64,000 bases of DNA from Fibrobacter sp. (lineage in GTDB: Bacteria; Fibrobacterota; Fibrobacteria; Fibrobacterales; Fibrobacteraceae): NCBI GenBank assembly GCA_017965445.1, contig JAGCPZ010000048.1:42246-106245 (forward strand), given 5' to 3'. Under the pieces are notes generated by a model, which saw only the letters and a program-made list of their open reading frames with translations, was not told the origin of the DNA and did not search any database. Both the position numbers and the translations under genes were made by a program. Numbering within the stretch: position 1 is the stretch's first letter; each line of letters opens with the position of its first letter. Shown in pieces: positions 17,764-26,889 of the stretch.

Positions 17764-20700
17764 ATGAAAAATCTAATGCTCGTCTCGGCAATTGTTTGCT
17801 CCTTAGTCGGAACATCTTTTGCTGCATCGGATCCGTGTAAAGAAAAAACGACCGAAGCAAAGAATCTATACGCAAAGTGTAAATCCATTGGAAAAGGCAA
17901 CTCTGGTTATGAACAGTGCGCCAGCTCCTATAGAGTTCTCAAGAACCAGGCTGAACAGGCCTGCCGCTCTGGTGGCCTTGACGAACAGGGTATGCGCGAT
18001 GCTATTGCGCAGTGGGAAAAACAGGTTGAACGCTGCAAGGGTAAAATCAGCAATCGTTGCGCTAGCTCTTTGCAACAGCTCGGTCACTACCAGTTCCAGC
18101 TCGAAGAAAAGCAGTTCCTCGACAAGAACGCCCAGTATGAAGAGGATGTCGCATGGTGCGCCGACCGCGACAACAAGCCGCCCAAGTGCGCTAACATAAA
18201 TCAGTTCCCGAAGGCCGATCACCAGAAGTCTTTGGGCTACTTCCTCGAATACATCGACAAGTACCCGAAAGAAGCCAAGGCTCCGACTGTGATTTACCAG
18301 GCCGCAGCTGTGCAGGAAGCTAGTGGCGAAGATGACAAGGCTTACAAGCTCCGTATGCAGCTTGTCAAGGACTTCCCGGATCACGGTCTTGTGCCGAAGG
18401 CATGGCTCCGTATCGCTGAATACCACTTCATGAACCGCAAGTTCAAGGACGCTATCGGTGCTTACAAGAAAGTGACCGGCTTCGAGAACCTTACGGGTAA
18501 GGAAGCGGCTCTTGCCATGTACCACTTGGCCGAATCTTACTACAACACCGCTGAATACGAAATCGCAGCCAAGCAGTACTACGATTACATCGTCGGTGCA
18601 GACAAGGGTAAATATCCTGCTGACTTGCGTGGTGAAGCTATGGACTTCATGGCAGCCTCCTTCTCCGACCTCGAAGGTGGTGGTGTTGCCGAAGCTGAAG
18701 CTTTCTTGAAGGACAAGAAGGTTCCGTTCAAGGATTCCGTTTACTACCGTATCGGTATGAAGAACAAGGACCATGACCGTAACGAAGAAGCTGTCCAGTC
18801 CTTCAAGCGCTTGATGAACATCAACCCGGACTATATCGACGCTCCGCTCGCCGATATCGCCATGATTGAAATCTTGATTGTCCAGCAGAAGTTCGAAGAA
18901 GCTCAGGCTCACCGTTACGAAGTCGTGAAGCGTTATGACCGCAACTCCTCTTGGTACAAGAAGAATCAGAAGTATCCGGAATCTGTGAAGAATGCTGAAA
19001 AGGCCATCCGTGGCGCTATGCTCGACATTCCGCAGTATCACCATGCTCAGGCTGCCAAGCTCACCAAGGAAGGTGACATCGAAGGTGGCAAGAAGCAATA
19101 TACCAAGGCTATCGAAGCTTATGAAGCATTCTTGAAGCGCTATGCCAAGGAACCGACCTGGGACGAATACAAGGTTCACATCAACCTCGCTCTCGTTTAT
19201 CAGGAAATGGGCCAGCATGCTAACGCTGCCAAGATGTTCAACTGGATCGTCGAAACGGATACGACTCGTTATGGCCGTCGCGAAATGGGTTCCGCCAACC
19301 TCCTCTCCAAGGATGAAGCTGGTTACAACGCCGTTCTCATGATGGACCAGGCCCGCGAAAATGCTCGCAAGACCAAGGCTAACGACGATGCTGTCCAGGC
19401 TTACAGCTTGCCCGAAACCAAGGCTTACTTCGACCAGGTCGATAAGTACATGGCTAAGTTCGGCAAGAACAAGGAAGCCGCAGAACTTGCATACAACGCT
19501 GCTATCGTCCATTACGATGCCAAGCAGTTCAGTGTTGCTGTGAATGTCCTCCGCAAGCTGAAGCAGGACTTCCCGAAACACCAGTACATTTTGCTCATCA
19601 GCCGTATGCTTGCCCAGTCTCTCTTGGAATCTGGCCAGCTCGACGAATCTCTCACTGAATTCGAATGGCTCCTCAAGCAGTACAAGTCCAAGGAAACTCG
19701 CAATGACTCCATGGCTGCTGAAATTGAAAAGGCTATCGCTTACGTTCTCTTCCAGAAGGCCGAAACCTCTGTGAAGGAAGGCAAGACCGAAGCCGGTGCC
19801 AAGGCTTACTTAGACCTCGTCAAGCGTTATCCGACAATCGACATTGCTGACAAGGCAATCTTCGAAGCCGCTGCTGCTTACGAAAGCATGAACCAGTTCA
19901 ACAAGGCTGCTGAAACCTTCATGCTCCTCCCGAAGAACTACAAGAGCTCTCCGCTTACGGTCAAGGGTATCTTGCGTGCCGCTAGCAACTACAAGAAGGA
20001 CAAGAAGCCGGTGGTTGCTGCCCAGACGTTCTTGTTCATTACGGACAACTTCCCGCAGGATTCCATGGCCTTCCCGGCAATTGGCTTTGCCGCTCAGACC
20101 TATGACTCCATCCCGGATAAGAAGCAGGCCGCTATTACCTTCGAACTTGCATACAAACGTTATCCGAAGAACGAAGAAACTCCGTCCTTCCTCTATAGCG
20201 CTTGCTTGAGCTACGACGAAGCTAAGATGACGAACGAAGCAATCCGCTGCTCCAAGGACCTTGTCCGCGACTATCCGAAGAGCTCCTACGCTGTTGACGC
20301 TGCCTTCTCTATCCCGATGGCATACGCTAACGCCAAGAAGTGGGACCTCGCCATTCAGGAATACCGCAACTTCGTGAAGATGTACCCGGATGACAAGGAA
20401 AAGCTCATTGCCGCCTATATCGGCATGGCTCGTGCCTACCGCGCTCTCAAGGACGAAGAAAACTCTGTTGATGCTTACGTGAAGACCCTCGAAGCCTACG
20501 ACAAGTACGGCTTGCAGATCAAGAACGCCGATGCCGCTATCCCGGCCGAAGCTGCTTTCTACATGGGTGAACACGAATACAACAAGATGACTCCGGTTGT
20601 CTTGAAGGGCAAGGAAAAGGAAAAGGCCAAGATCGTCAAGAGCTTGGTTGAAATCCTCCAGAAGGCTATGGGTCACTACTCCAAGTCTGCTGCCTACGCA

Positions 20701-21630
20701 TCTGAAAAGTGGACCTTCCGTGCCACGAACAAGATGGGTATGCTCTTCGTGACGATGGCTGCAAAGATTCGTGAACAGCAACTCAATGGTAAGAAGGAAG
20801 AAGAGAAGTTTGCCGAACGTATCGGTATCGTGCAACAGCTCCCGGCTTACTACGAACAGGCTCGTCCGATCTTCCAGAAGAACATCGACCTCGCTCGTGA
20901 CCAGGGCTTCTACAACAAGGACGTGATTGCCGCAGAAATGGGCTACATCGAAATGTACTACCAGGGATGCGCTGTGTTCGTCGAAGTTGCCGATGCATTC
21001 GCTAGCTCCCCGATTCCGGATAGTGCTTTGATTGTCCGTGAATACATCGGTCAGGGCATGGTGAAGGATGACGCTATTACGGCTGCCCACGAAGACTTGG
21101 AAGCCTACCGTGAAGAATTGAACAACCGTTCCGATGCCGCCAAGCAGCTCGCCATCCCGCAGTGCGCTACGGGTATCAAGGCCTCCGCTCATTATGGCAT
21201 TGAAAACGAATGGACGACCAAGCTCTATGAAACCTTGAGAAAGCTGGACGAAAGCAACGAAGATCTCAATACGAAGATCGAAAAGTTCGATCCTTCGACC
21301 CTCTTTGCTGACCCGTCTTACTTCAAGCTCAAGGCCCGTATCGAGCAGATCGAAAAGTCTGACGCTATGACCATGGAAGAAAAGGTTACCACATTCCGCA
21401 ACATCGTCAAGGAAACTAAGGACGAACGTACCAAGCTTGAAGAAGAACTCGCCAAGCTTAAGGAATGGACCGCTAACCCGAGCTTGATCCCGGCCTCCGA
21501 AAGGGGCGTGGAAGCTACTTCTGAATCTGTGTCCGACGATTCCGCCGAAGAACAGACTTCTAAGAAGTCCAAGAAGGCCAAAAAGGAAAAGAAGGCCAAG
21601 AAAAAAGCCAAAAAAGGCAAGAAAAAATAG
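17764..21630 (+). CDS. Giant periplasmic TPR-repeat protein
   Basis: 1288 residues with a cleavable signal (MKNLMLVSAIVCSLVGTSFAA). A cysteine-bearing N-terminal part (about 22-140) is followed by around twenty TPR-like helical pairs (AKQYYDYIVGADKGKYP, AIEAYEAFLKRYAKEPT, AAQTFLFITDNFPQDS, AIQEYRNFVKMYPDD). A coiled segment at about 1160-1240 leads to a poly-lysine tail (residues 1258-1288). The layout recalls the periplasmic TPR scaffold proteins of the Myxococcus Glt gliding machinery and the YbgF/CpoB and BamD families. It is probably the central scaffold of the block. Codons are almost restricted to a few preferred triplets, pointing to abundant expression. A terminator follows. Confidence 0.8.
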   Translation: MKNLMLVSAIVCSLVGTSFAASDPCKEKTTEAKNLYAKCKSIGKGNSGYEQCASSYRVLKNQAEQACRSGGLDEQGMRDAIAQWEKQVERCKGKISNRCASSLQQLGHYQFQLEEKQFLDKNAQYEEDVAWCADRDNKPPKCANINQFPKADHQKSLGYFLEYIDKYPKEAKAPTVIYQAAAVQEASGEDDKAYKLRMQLVKDFPDHGLVPKAWLRIAEYHFMNRKFKDAIGAYKKVTGFENLTGKEAALAMYHLAESYYNTAEYEIAAKQYYDYIVGADKGKYPADLRGEAMDFMAASFSDLEGGGVAEAEAFLKDKKVPFKDSVYYRIGMKNKDHDRNEEAVQSFKRLMNINPDYIDAPLADIAMIEILIVQQKFEEAQAHRYEVVKRYDRNSSWYKKNQKYPESVKNAEKAIRGAMLDIPQYHHAQAAKLTKEGDIEGGKKQYTKAIEAYEAFLKRYAKEPTWDEYKVHINLALVYQEMGQHANAAKMFNWIVETDTTRYGRREMGSANLLSKDEAGYNAVLMMDQARENARKTKANDDAVQAYSLPETKAYFDQVDKYMAKFGKNKEAAELAYNAAIVHYDAKQFSVAVNVLRKLKQDFPKHQYILLISRMLAQSLLESGQLDESLTEFEWLLKQYKSKETRNDSMAAEIEKAIAYVLFQKAETSVKEGKTEAGAKAYLDLVKRYPTIDIADKAIFEAAAAYESMNQFNKAAETFMLLPKNYKSSPLTVKGILRAASNYKKDKKPVVAAQTFLFITDNFPQDSMAFPAIGFAAQTYDSIPDKKQAAITFELAYKRYPKNEETPSFLYSACLSYDEAKMTNEAIRCSKDLVRDYPKSSYAVDAAFSIPMAYANAKKWDLAIQEYRNFVKMYPDDKEKLIAAYIGMARAYRALKDEENSVDAYVKTLEAYDKYGLQIKNADAAIPAEAAFYMGEHEYNKMTPVVLKGKEKEKAKIVKSLVEILQKAMGHYSKSAAYASEKWTFRATNKMGMLFVTMAAKIREQQLNGKKEEEKFAERIGIVQQLPAYYEQARPIFQKNIDLARDQGFYNKDVIAAEMGYIEMYYQGCAVFVEVADAFASSPIPDSALIVREYIGQGMVKDDAITAAHEDLEAYREELNNRSDAAKQLAIPQCATGIKASAHYGIENEWTTKLYETLRKLDESNEDLNTKIEKFDPSTLFADPSYFKLKARIEQIEKSDAMTMEEKVTTFRNIVKETKDERTKLEEELAKLKEWTANPSLIPASERGVEATSESVSDDSAEEQTSKKSKKAKKEKKAKKKAKKGKKK

Positions 21631-21648
21631 CGGTAAAAACTATTTTAC

Positions 21649-21680
21649 GGGGAATCCTAGTTCATGGGATTCCCTTATTC
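21649..21680 (+). terminator. Terminator after the giant TPR gene
   Basis: GGGAATCC, loop TAGTTCATG, GGATTCCC, then a short T-rich stretch. It separates the OmpA-TPR genes from the Exb genes, which probably have their own promoter. Confidence 0.6.
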
Positions 21681-21821
21681 TATTGGGCTTGAGGGCGATT
21701 TGTATGCGGTAAAGAAAGTTTTACTACAAATAATCTCCCATAATGGTTCAAAAAAAAATAAATATGAACAAAGATTATCAAAAACAACAAAAAAACAATA
21801 ACTCAATTAAAGGAGTCTCTA

Positions 21822-22460
21822 ATGTCTAAAATGCTTCAATCCTTCAGCCCTGAATCTGATGGTTACCAGTTCATGTGGATCATCTTGGTCGTGTTCATCA
21901 TCGGCCTCGGATTCTCTTTGGAACGCTTCTTCTACATCATGGTGAAGAGCTCCAAGGGCCGTGCTAAGTTCATGGCTGATTTCGGTAAGCTCGTCATGCA
22001 AAACCAGTTGGAACAGGCTCTCCAGTTCGCTAAGAGCTCGAATCTCCCGATTGCTAAGGTCATGGACGCCATCGTCGGTGCCAAGCTCAACTGCAAGGAC
22101 GCTGACAAGGCTCGCGACATGATGGTTGCTGCTTCTGACGCTGTGTTCCTCACCGAAGCTCCGCGCCTCACCCGTTATATCTCCATCATTTCCGTTATGG
22201 CTTCCATCTCCACGTTGCTCGGACTTATGGGTACGATTTACGGTCTGATTTACACATTCGACGCTGTGGCTAACAAACCGGCTTCTGAACGTGCTAAGGC
22301 TCTTGCTGACGGTATCGCTATCGCTATGGGTACTACGCTCCTCGGACTTCTCTCCGCAGTTCCTCTCCTCGTCATCGTCGGTCTTCTCAACATGAACTCC
22401 GAACGTCTCATCCAGGAAATGGAAGAAAAGGGTCTCAAGATTATCAACTCCCTTTCCTAA
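21822..22460 (+). CDS. MotA/TolQ/ExbB-family proton-channel protein
   Basis: 212 residues with AAAGGAG before the ATG. Three membrane helices: about 17-36 (FMWIILVVFIIGLGFSLERF), about 120-145 (ISVMASISTLLGLMGTIYGL) and about 165-190 (GIAIAMGTTLLGLLSAVPLL). These contain the small-residue and threonine positions of the TolQ/ExbB pore. It would form the pentameric stator that passes protons around a pair of ExbD-type helices. Two ExbD-like genes and a TonB-like gene follow in tight succession. It is closer to the general family than to true TolQ, since no tolB or pal is present. Confidence 0.9.
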   Translation: MSKMLQSFSPESDGYQFMWIILVVFIIGLGFSLERFFYIMVKSSKGRAKFMADFGKLVMQNQLEQALQFAKSSNLPIAKVMDAIVGAKLNCKDADKARDMMVAASDAVFLTEAPRLTRYISIISVMASISTLLGLMGTIYGLIYTFDAVANKPASERAKALADGIAIAMGTTLLGLLSAVPLLVIVGLLNMNSERLIQEMEEKGLKIINSLS

Positions 22461-22496
22461 TTGAGAGTGGTTCATTTTAACTGGAGTTTATAAAAC

Positions 22497-23387
22497 ATGG
22501 CAAAACAAATCAAGAAACCAGCAAAGGTCGCTGAACCGGACTTGCTTCCGGCGATGGGCTTGTTTACAATCTTGATTCCTATGCTTCTGACCATGACTGC
22601 ATTCTCCAAGCTTGCCATTGTCGAAGTCAATCTGCCTGAACGCAGCCAGATGATTATGGACAATGACGTGCCTCCTCCACCGGATGAGCAGGCTTTGAAC
22701 TTGTCACTCGCCATCGCTAGCGAATACCTCGTTATCGGTGCTCGTGGTGGTTTCCAACCGAACGTCTATTTCAAGGAAATGTGGACGTTCCGTTGCAAGT
22801 CCGATGCTCAGCTTATTACTTATGCGATGGAAGACGTCAAGGCAGCTGTCGAGAGTGGACATGGCCCGAAGTGCAAGAATGGCACAGAGATGGACAAAGA
22901 GAAGTATCTCTACGAAATCGAAGCTATCGAGCTCTGGGCAATTCAGAAGGAATCTGAAGAAGATCCGGGTAAGGTTATCTGGGCCGCTTACAAGAATGAC
23001 GGCAGTGCAGAAGAACCTCACGCAGACAGTGCTTTCGTCGATGGTGCTAACAACTTCTTGTCTCTTCCGGGTGAAGGCGCTGGTGGCCTTCAGAAGCCGG
23101 CAGCCCTCAAGGCCCCGACTCCTGGCATGGCACTCGCTACGCTTCAGCCGAACTCAGCCCGTACTCTCAAGCCGGGTGACAAGACTATGATTTACCCGCT
23201 TTCTGCATACGATCTCATTGCTAAGGATTTGATCGCAATCCACACTCAGTTCATCGACTTGGACGACGTTGACAATATCATCATCGTTGCTAACGATGAC
23301 TCTCAGTTCGATAAGATCATCCAGCTCATGGACCGTGCCAAGGAAGCTGGTTTCAGCAAGATCAACCTTGCGAAACTGGGAGGCTAA
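22497..23387 (+). CDS. ExbD/TolR-like protein lacking the channel aspartate, with a long insertion
   Basis: 296 residues, about twice the usual ExbD length. One N-terminal helix (LLPAMGLFTILIPMLLTMTA, about 16-35) is followed by EVNLPE as in ExbD. The channel aspartate of the family (as in IDVML) is replaced; the aligned residue is Gly21 and no acidic residue lies within the helix. An extra region at about 75-215 separates this from a normal ExbD C-terminal domain (DNIIIVANDDSQFDKIIQLM). It is likely a non-conducting partner of the aspartate-bearing protein encoded next. The insertion may add a periplasmic binding surface. Four bases separate it from the next gene. Confidence 0.8.
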   Translation: MAKQIKKPAKVAEPDLLPAMGLFTILIPMLLTMTAFSKLAIVEVNLPERSQMIMDNDVPPPPDEQALNLSLAIASEYLVIGARGGFQPNVYFKEMWTFRCKSDAQLITYAMEDVKAAVESGHGPKCKNGTEMDKEKYLYEIEAIELWAIQKESEEDPGKVIWAAYKNDGSAEEPHADSAFVDGANNFLSLPGEGAGGLQKPAALKAPTPGMALATLQPNSARTLKPGDKTMIYPLSAYDLIAKDLIAIHTQFIDLDDVDNIIIVANDDSQFDKIIQLMDRAKEAGFSKINLAKLGG

Positions 23388-23390
23388 CGT

Positions 23391-23882
23391 ATGAGAAAAA
23401 CTCGTAAGTATAGCGAAGACGTACCTTTCTCCTTAACGTCCATGATGGACATGATGACCATCATCTTGGTGTTCATGATCAAGAACATGGACGCTGAAGG
23501 TCAGCTTTTGACCCAGGCAGAAAACTTGATTCTTCCGATCTCGACCTCCAAGGTCCAGCCGAAGGAAGTGTCTTTGACTGTCGTGGTCGATGCAAACTAC
23601 GTCTTGGTGGACAATGAACAGGTGGTTCCGACTGCTGACGTTCTCGCTCAGGAAGATCTCCTTGTCACGAAGGTTGACGAAGTCCTGAAGGACCGTCGTG
23701 CTATCGAACAGGAACACGCTCTCAAGATGGGCCTTCCTGCCGACGAAGCCGGTCATATCATTGTCCAGATTGACAAGAACATCCCGTATGATGCGATGTA
23801 CAAGGTGATGGCCACTTGCGGCTTCTCCGGTTACACGAACATCGCATTCGCCGTGATGCAGAGAAACGGCGGGGAGGAATAA
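23391..23882 (+). CDS. ExbD/TolR-family protein with channel aspartate
   Basis: 163 residues. The single helix (about 13-32) contains MMDMMTIILVFMI with Asp20 in the proton-carrying position. A periplasmic domain with DANYVLVDNEQVV and HIIVQIDKNIPYDAMYKVMA follows. This is the conventional ExbD/TolR of the cluster, powering force transmission with the TolQ-like channel. It lies 4 bases after the aspartate-less paralog and 4 bases before the TonB-like gene. The four genes therefore form one translationally close operon. Confidence 0.9.
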   Translation: MRKTRKYSEDVPFSLTSMMDMMTIILVFMIKNMDAEGQLLTQAENLILPISTSKVQPKEVSLTVVVDANYVLVDNEQVVPTADVLAQEDLLVTKVDEVLKDRRAIEQEHALKMGLPADEAGHIIVQIDKNIPYDAMYKVMATCGFSGYTNIAFAVMQRNGGEE

Positions 23883-23885
23883 TCA

Positions 23886-24809
23886 ATGGCAAAGAAGAAT
23901 ATAGATCCGTTTATTGCGTCCCTCTTGCCGGAATCCGACAAGAAGATGGGTGCAATCGCCGGTGTCTCTCTTGTGATTGCTTTGGCGATGTGTATCTGGG
24001 CTTCCATGTACGAACAGGTTGTTGCTGAAGTCGTATTCGACAACGCCGATTCCGTGGACCTTACTACTTCCATGCAGATTGAGCAGAAGGAAGAAAAGAA
24101 GGAAGAAAAGAAGCCTGAACCGAAGAAGCCTCGTAAGAAGGCTGGTGGCGGTGGTAAGCCGCGTGGTAAGGGTCAGCCGAACGCTCCGCAGACTCGCGGC
24201 GTGCTCAAGCTCCTCACCGCTCAGACTAAGAATGCCAGTGCCGCAGCTTATGACTTGATGAAGAACCAGAAGTTCACCAAGGACATCGATAAGGTGCTCA
24301 AGGACGTGGCTGGTCTCCAGACGACGGGTAAGACCGTTCTCGGTGGCCGTCGCGGTAAGGCTGATGGTGGCTTCAACGAAGGTTACGCAGAAGGTGGTTC
24401 CGGTGGTATCGGTGACGGCCTTGCAGGCCTCCTTGGCGGTGGTGGCGGTGGTATCGCTACTAAGGCTAAGGGTTCCATCAAGACTCCGTCTATGCGCGAT
24501 ATCGACATGGGTGCCGGTGGTGGTTCTCGTTCCGCTGCAGACATCATGAAGGTCGTTCGTCAGCGTACTCCGGGCCTTCGCCACATCTACAACAAGTGCT
24601 TGAAGAAGAAACCGGGATTCCAGGGTAAGGTTACCTTGAGATTCACGATTGCTCCGGGTGGCGAAATCATCAGCATTTCTAACGTGTCTTCCACGACGGG
24701 TTATGCTGAGTTCGACAACGAAATCAAGAACGCTGTCAGCCGCTGGACCTTCAGCAAGGTGAAATCCGGTAACACGACGGTTACAATTCCGTTCACGTTC
24801 TCCGAATAA
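23886..24809 (+). CDS. TonB-like protein with AgmX/PglI (GltJ)-type C-terminal domain
   Basis: 307 residues. Cytoplasmic N-terminus, one membrane helix (about 22-43: AIAGVSLVIALAMCIWASMY), then a Lys/Glu/Pro-rich stretch (about 65-95) and glycine-rich spans (95-215) that would reach across the periplasm. The C-terminal part (about 220-307) runs MKVVRQRTPGLRHIYNKCL, LRFTIAPGGEIISISNVSS and ends TVTIPFTFSE. This is the TonB-C-like domain seen in AgmX/PglI proteins of Myxococcus gliding and sporulation systems. It would carry energy from the Exb channel to an outer-membrane or periplasmic partner. Terminator follows. Confidence 0.85.
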   Translation: MAKKNIDPFIASLLPESDKKMGAIAGVSLVIALAMCIWASMYEQVVAEVVFDNADSVDLTTSMQIEQKEEKKEEKKPEPKKPRKKAGGGGKPRGKGQPNAPQTRGVLKLLTAQTKNASAAAYDLMKNQKFTKDIDKVLKDVAGLQTTGKTVLGGRRGKADGGFNEGYAEGGSGGIGDGLAGLLGGGGGGIATKAKGSIKTPSMRDIDMGAGGGSRSAADIMKVVRQRTPGLRHIYNKCLKKKPGFQGKVTLRFTIAPGGEIISISNVSSTTGYAEFDNEIKNAVSRWTFSKVKSGNTTVTIPFTFSE

Positions 24810-24825
24810 TTCACTTGAAAAGCTT

Positions 24826-24858
24826 GAAAAAAGGCTAGACGAAAGTCTGGCCTTTTTT
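24826..24858 (+). terminator. Terminator after the TonB-like gene
   Basis: AAAAAAGGCTAGAC, loop GAAA, GTCTGGCCTTTTTT: strong stem with tetraloop and T tract. Confidence 0.9.
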
Positions 24859-24965
24859 GTTCTTTACTGAAAGTTCGAAAAAAAAACATATTTTCTTAAA
24901 TTCTTGTTGCGTTTTTTATTTTATAAAACTAACTTTATAAAAGAATTTTCAATAGGAGTTATTCC

Positions 24966-26270
24966 ATGAACTTAAAAACTGTAGCCGCCGTGGGCACCGC
25001 ATTTGGGATCCTTGGTGTAGGGTCTGCCTTTGCAACATTCGCTCGTATCGAATCTATGGGTAAGAATACGACTTACATCATGGATGACGTGAGCATCTTT
25101 GATAACCCGGCAAATATCAACCTCTATTCCAACTACTTGATCGGCGAATTCGGTCCCTATACGCAGGATGTCGAAACCGGAACGAACCGCGACCCGCAGC
25201 ATCCGAACTTCGGAGGCATTTTCGCTATTTCTCTTGGCGATGCAAACAATCCGGATCCGCGTATTTCTATCGGTGGTCTCTTTGGCCGTATTAACGCCGA
25301 ATTGATCCAGTACTTGCCGGATGTTGTCATCGGTGAACGCGGCGAACGTACAGCAGTTCCTGAAACGGTGACGAACTTTGACGGTTTCTTGGGCGGTACG
25401 CTTTCGAACGGCAACGCTTGGGGCTTGCATGTGTATATTGCACAGCAGGACGGTGGCGATATGGGCGAAGACGGCAACTACCAGGCTAAGGATGGTGCCT
25501 ACGCTTCTATCGTGCAGGCGGACGGTGGTTTTAACTTCCAGATTTCGCCTACCTTCGACTTGGAAGGTTCTTTGGCCTTGGCCCGTATCCAGTACGGTCC
25601 GGAACACCACAGTTTCTTTGATGACGGAAACTTCTCTTTCCTCATCAAGTCCCGTGCGTTCTTTACGATGGACGCCATCAACGGCGAACTTGTCCCGGCC
25701 TTGAACCTCAAGTTCATCGATGCTCCGGGTCTGGACGAAAAGCATGCCCAGGTGGGCGTCGGTATCAACGTCGCTCTTGACAGAGGTTTCTTCTGGATGG
25801 GCTTGGACTTTGTCTGGAATAAGAAAAAGGCTCATGACTGGATTTTTGACTCCGAAACCAAGACATGGACCTATGATTCCCGTAACGAAGACAATAAACA
25901 CTGGGATGAACGTACCGATGTCGGTGGCTTGATCAGCTTCGGTATCGAACGCAACATCTGGTGGGATTGGTTCGTTATCCGCGTCGGTGGCCAGAAATCC
26001 ATCCTTTACACGGACTGCGATGTCAATAGCAAGAACGAAGACAAGTACAACGACAAGAAGTACGGCATCTGCAAGGAAGACGGCAACTTCTTCAGCACGA
26101 ATCCGCTCGGTGACGGAACCTCCAAGGACCACATCGGCTTCGGTTTCGGCATCAACATCGAAGAAAAGTTGAAGATCGACGTGACCGTTGCTGAAGACCT
26201 GCTCTTTAGGAACCCGTTCCAGGGCGAAGGCAGACTCTTCTCCAGAATCTCTGCAACGTATTCGTTCTAA
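24966..26270 (+). CDS. Outer-membrane beta-barrel protein (PorV-like, tentative)
   Basis: 434 residues with a signal peptide (MNLKTVAAVGTAFGILGVGSAFA) and AGGAG upstream. FARIESMGKNTTYIMDDVSI, then DNPANINLY, resembles the opening of PorV-type barrels, in which an early Asn-Pro-Ala motif lines the pore. Many amphipathic strands follow and the protein ends RISATYSF, a BAM signal with terminal phenylalanine. It could be the outer-membrane client of the Exb/TonB-like complex encoded just upstream, but has its own transcription unit (a terminator lies on each side). Function unknown. Confidence 0.75.
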   Translation: MNLKTVAAVGTAFGILGVGSAFATFARIESMGKNTTYIMDDVSIFDNPANINLYSNYLIGEFGPYTQDVETGTNRDPQHPNFGGIFAISLGDANNPDPRISIGGLFGRINAELIQYLPDVVIGERGERTAVPETVTNFDGFLGGTLSNGNAWGLHVYIAQQDGGDMGEDGNYQAKDGAYASIVQADGGFNFQISPTFDLEGSLALARIQYGPEHHSFFDDGNFSFLIKSRAFFTMDAINGELVPALNLKFIDAPGLDEKHAQVGVGINVALDRGFFWMGLDFVWNKKKAHDWIFDSETKTWTYDSRNEDNKHWDERTDVGGLISFGIERNIWWDWFVIRVGGQKSILYTDCDVNSKNEDKYNDKKYGICKEDGNFFSTNPLGDGTSKDHIGFGFGINIEEKLKIDVTVAEDLLFRNPFQGEGRLFSRISATYSF

Positions 26271-26411
26271 TTAGTGGTTAGTAAACAGTAGACAGTAGAC
26301 AGGGATAGTTAGGCGGCTTCGCCGCGATTATAAAAACTTACAACTTCCTACAGCCTACCTCCTGCTAAATCCTAACCACCAACCACTAGCCACTAACCAC
26401 TGGCAACAATT
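26271..26411. repeat. TAACCAC/GTGGTTAG repeat gap
   Basis: TTAGTGGTTAGTAAACAGTA at the left, and CTAACCACCAACCACTAGCC at the right (about 26373-26400), in opposite orientation, with a short GCGGCTTCGCCGC hairpin (26314-26326) between them. No gene. Confidence 0.55.
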
Positions 26412-26449
26412 TTCGAAGCGCACTCCATCTGGGTGCGTTTCTTTTTTTA
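26412..26449 (+). terminator. Terminator downstream of the barrel gene
   Basis: AGCGCAC ... GTGCGTT stem with a TTTCTTTTTTT tail, just ahead of the small lipoprotein gene. Confidence 0.7.
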
Positions 26450-26459
26450 TTTTATAGCC

Positions 26460-26825
26460 ATGAAGAAAATTTTCTCCCTATTGATTCTCGCTTTATTTTT
26501 TTCGTCGTGTTCTGAACCGACGGAACGCATCGAAAAGAAACTCCTTCCGTACTTGCAGGAAGACTTGAAATTCATGGTGGCGGAAGCCCTGAATGCGAAC
26601 ACGAAAAAAGAGGATTTGCTCGAAGAGCCGTACTACAAGATTCGTGACTTTAGGTTGTTCGAAGGCGCCGAGGCGGAAATCTATGCGGCGTATGCCGAAG
26701 TCGATTTTTACATTTACAGGAACATGGCCCTTTACGCCAAACGCAAGTATCGTTATGAGGTTCATGGCAGGCATTGGGACCGCTATTACAAAGTTCTAAA
26801 ATTTGGTAAAGATAAAACGCCTTGA
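26460..26825 (+). CDS. Small lipoprotein of unknown function
   Basis: 121 residues from the ATG at 26460. MKKIFSLLILALFFSSCSEP is a lipoprotein signal (cysteine about 17). The rest is an alpha/beta mix rich in charge (IEKKLLPYLQEDLKFMVAEA, YKIRDFRLFEGAEAEIYAAY, RYEVHGRHWDRYYKVLKF) with no family I recognise. It sits 65 bp before mreB, but mreB has its own promoter overlapping the end of this gene, so the link to cell shape is only positional. No Shine-Dalgarno is obvious. Confidence 0.75.
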   Translation: MKKIFSLLILALFFSSCSEPTERIEKKLLPYLQEDLKFMVAEALNANTKKEDLLEEPYYKIRDFRLFEGAEAEIYAAYAEVDFYIYRNMALYAKRKYRYEVHGRHWDRYYKVLKFGKDKTP

Positions 26826-26850
26826 TTGTTAAATTGGGATTGTTTTTAAT
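26822..26850 (+). promoter_or_regulatory. Sigma-70 promoter for mreB operon
   Basis: -35 TTGATT (26822-26827), 17-bp spacer, -10 TTTAAT (26845-26850), 40 bp before the mreB start. Confidence 0.6.
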
Positions 26851-26889
26851 TATATTTCAAGACGGGATATTTCTTTAGAGGATTAAATT

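Noticed and set aside
17866..21192. Long antisense open frames (571 and 460 codons) opposite the giant TPR gene
   Set aside because: Same cause: strong codon bias suppresses stops on the opposite strand. No ribosome site or recognisable product.
21822..24809. Calling the Exb block a Tol-Pal system
   Set aside because: No tolB, pal or ybgF/cpoB in the expected order; the TonB-like protein has an AgmX-type C-terminus and there are two ExbD-type genes.
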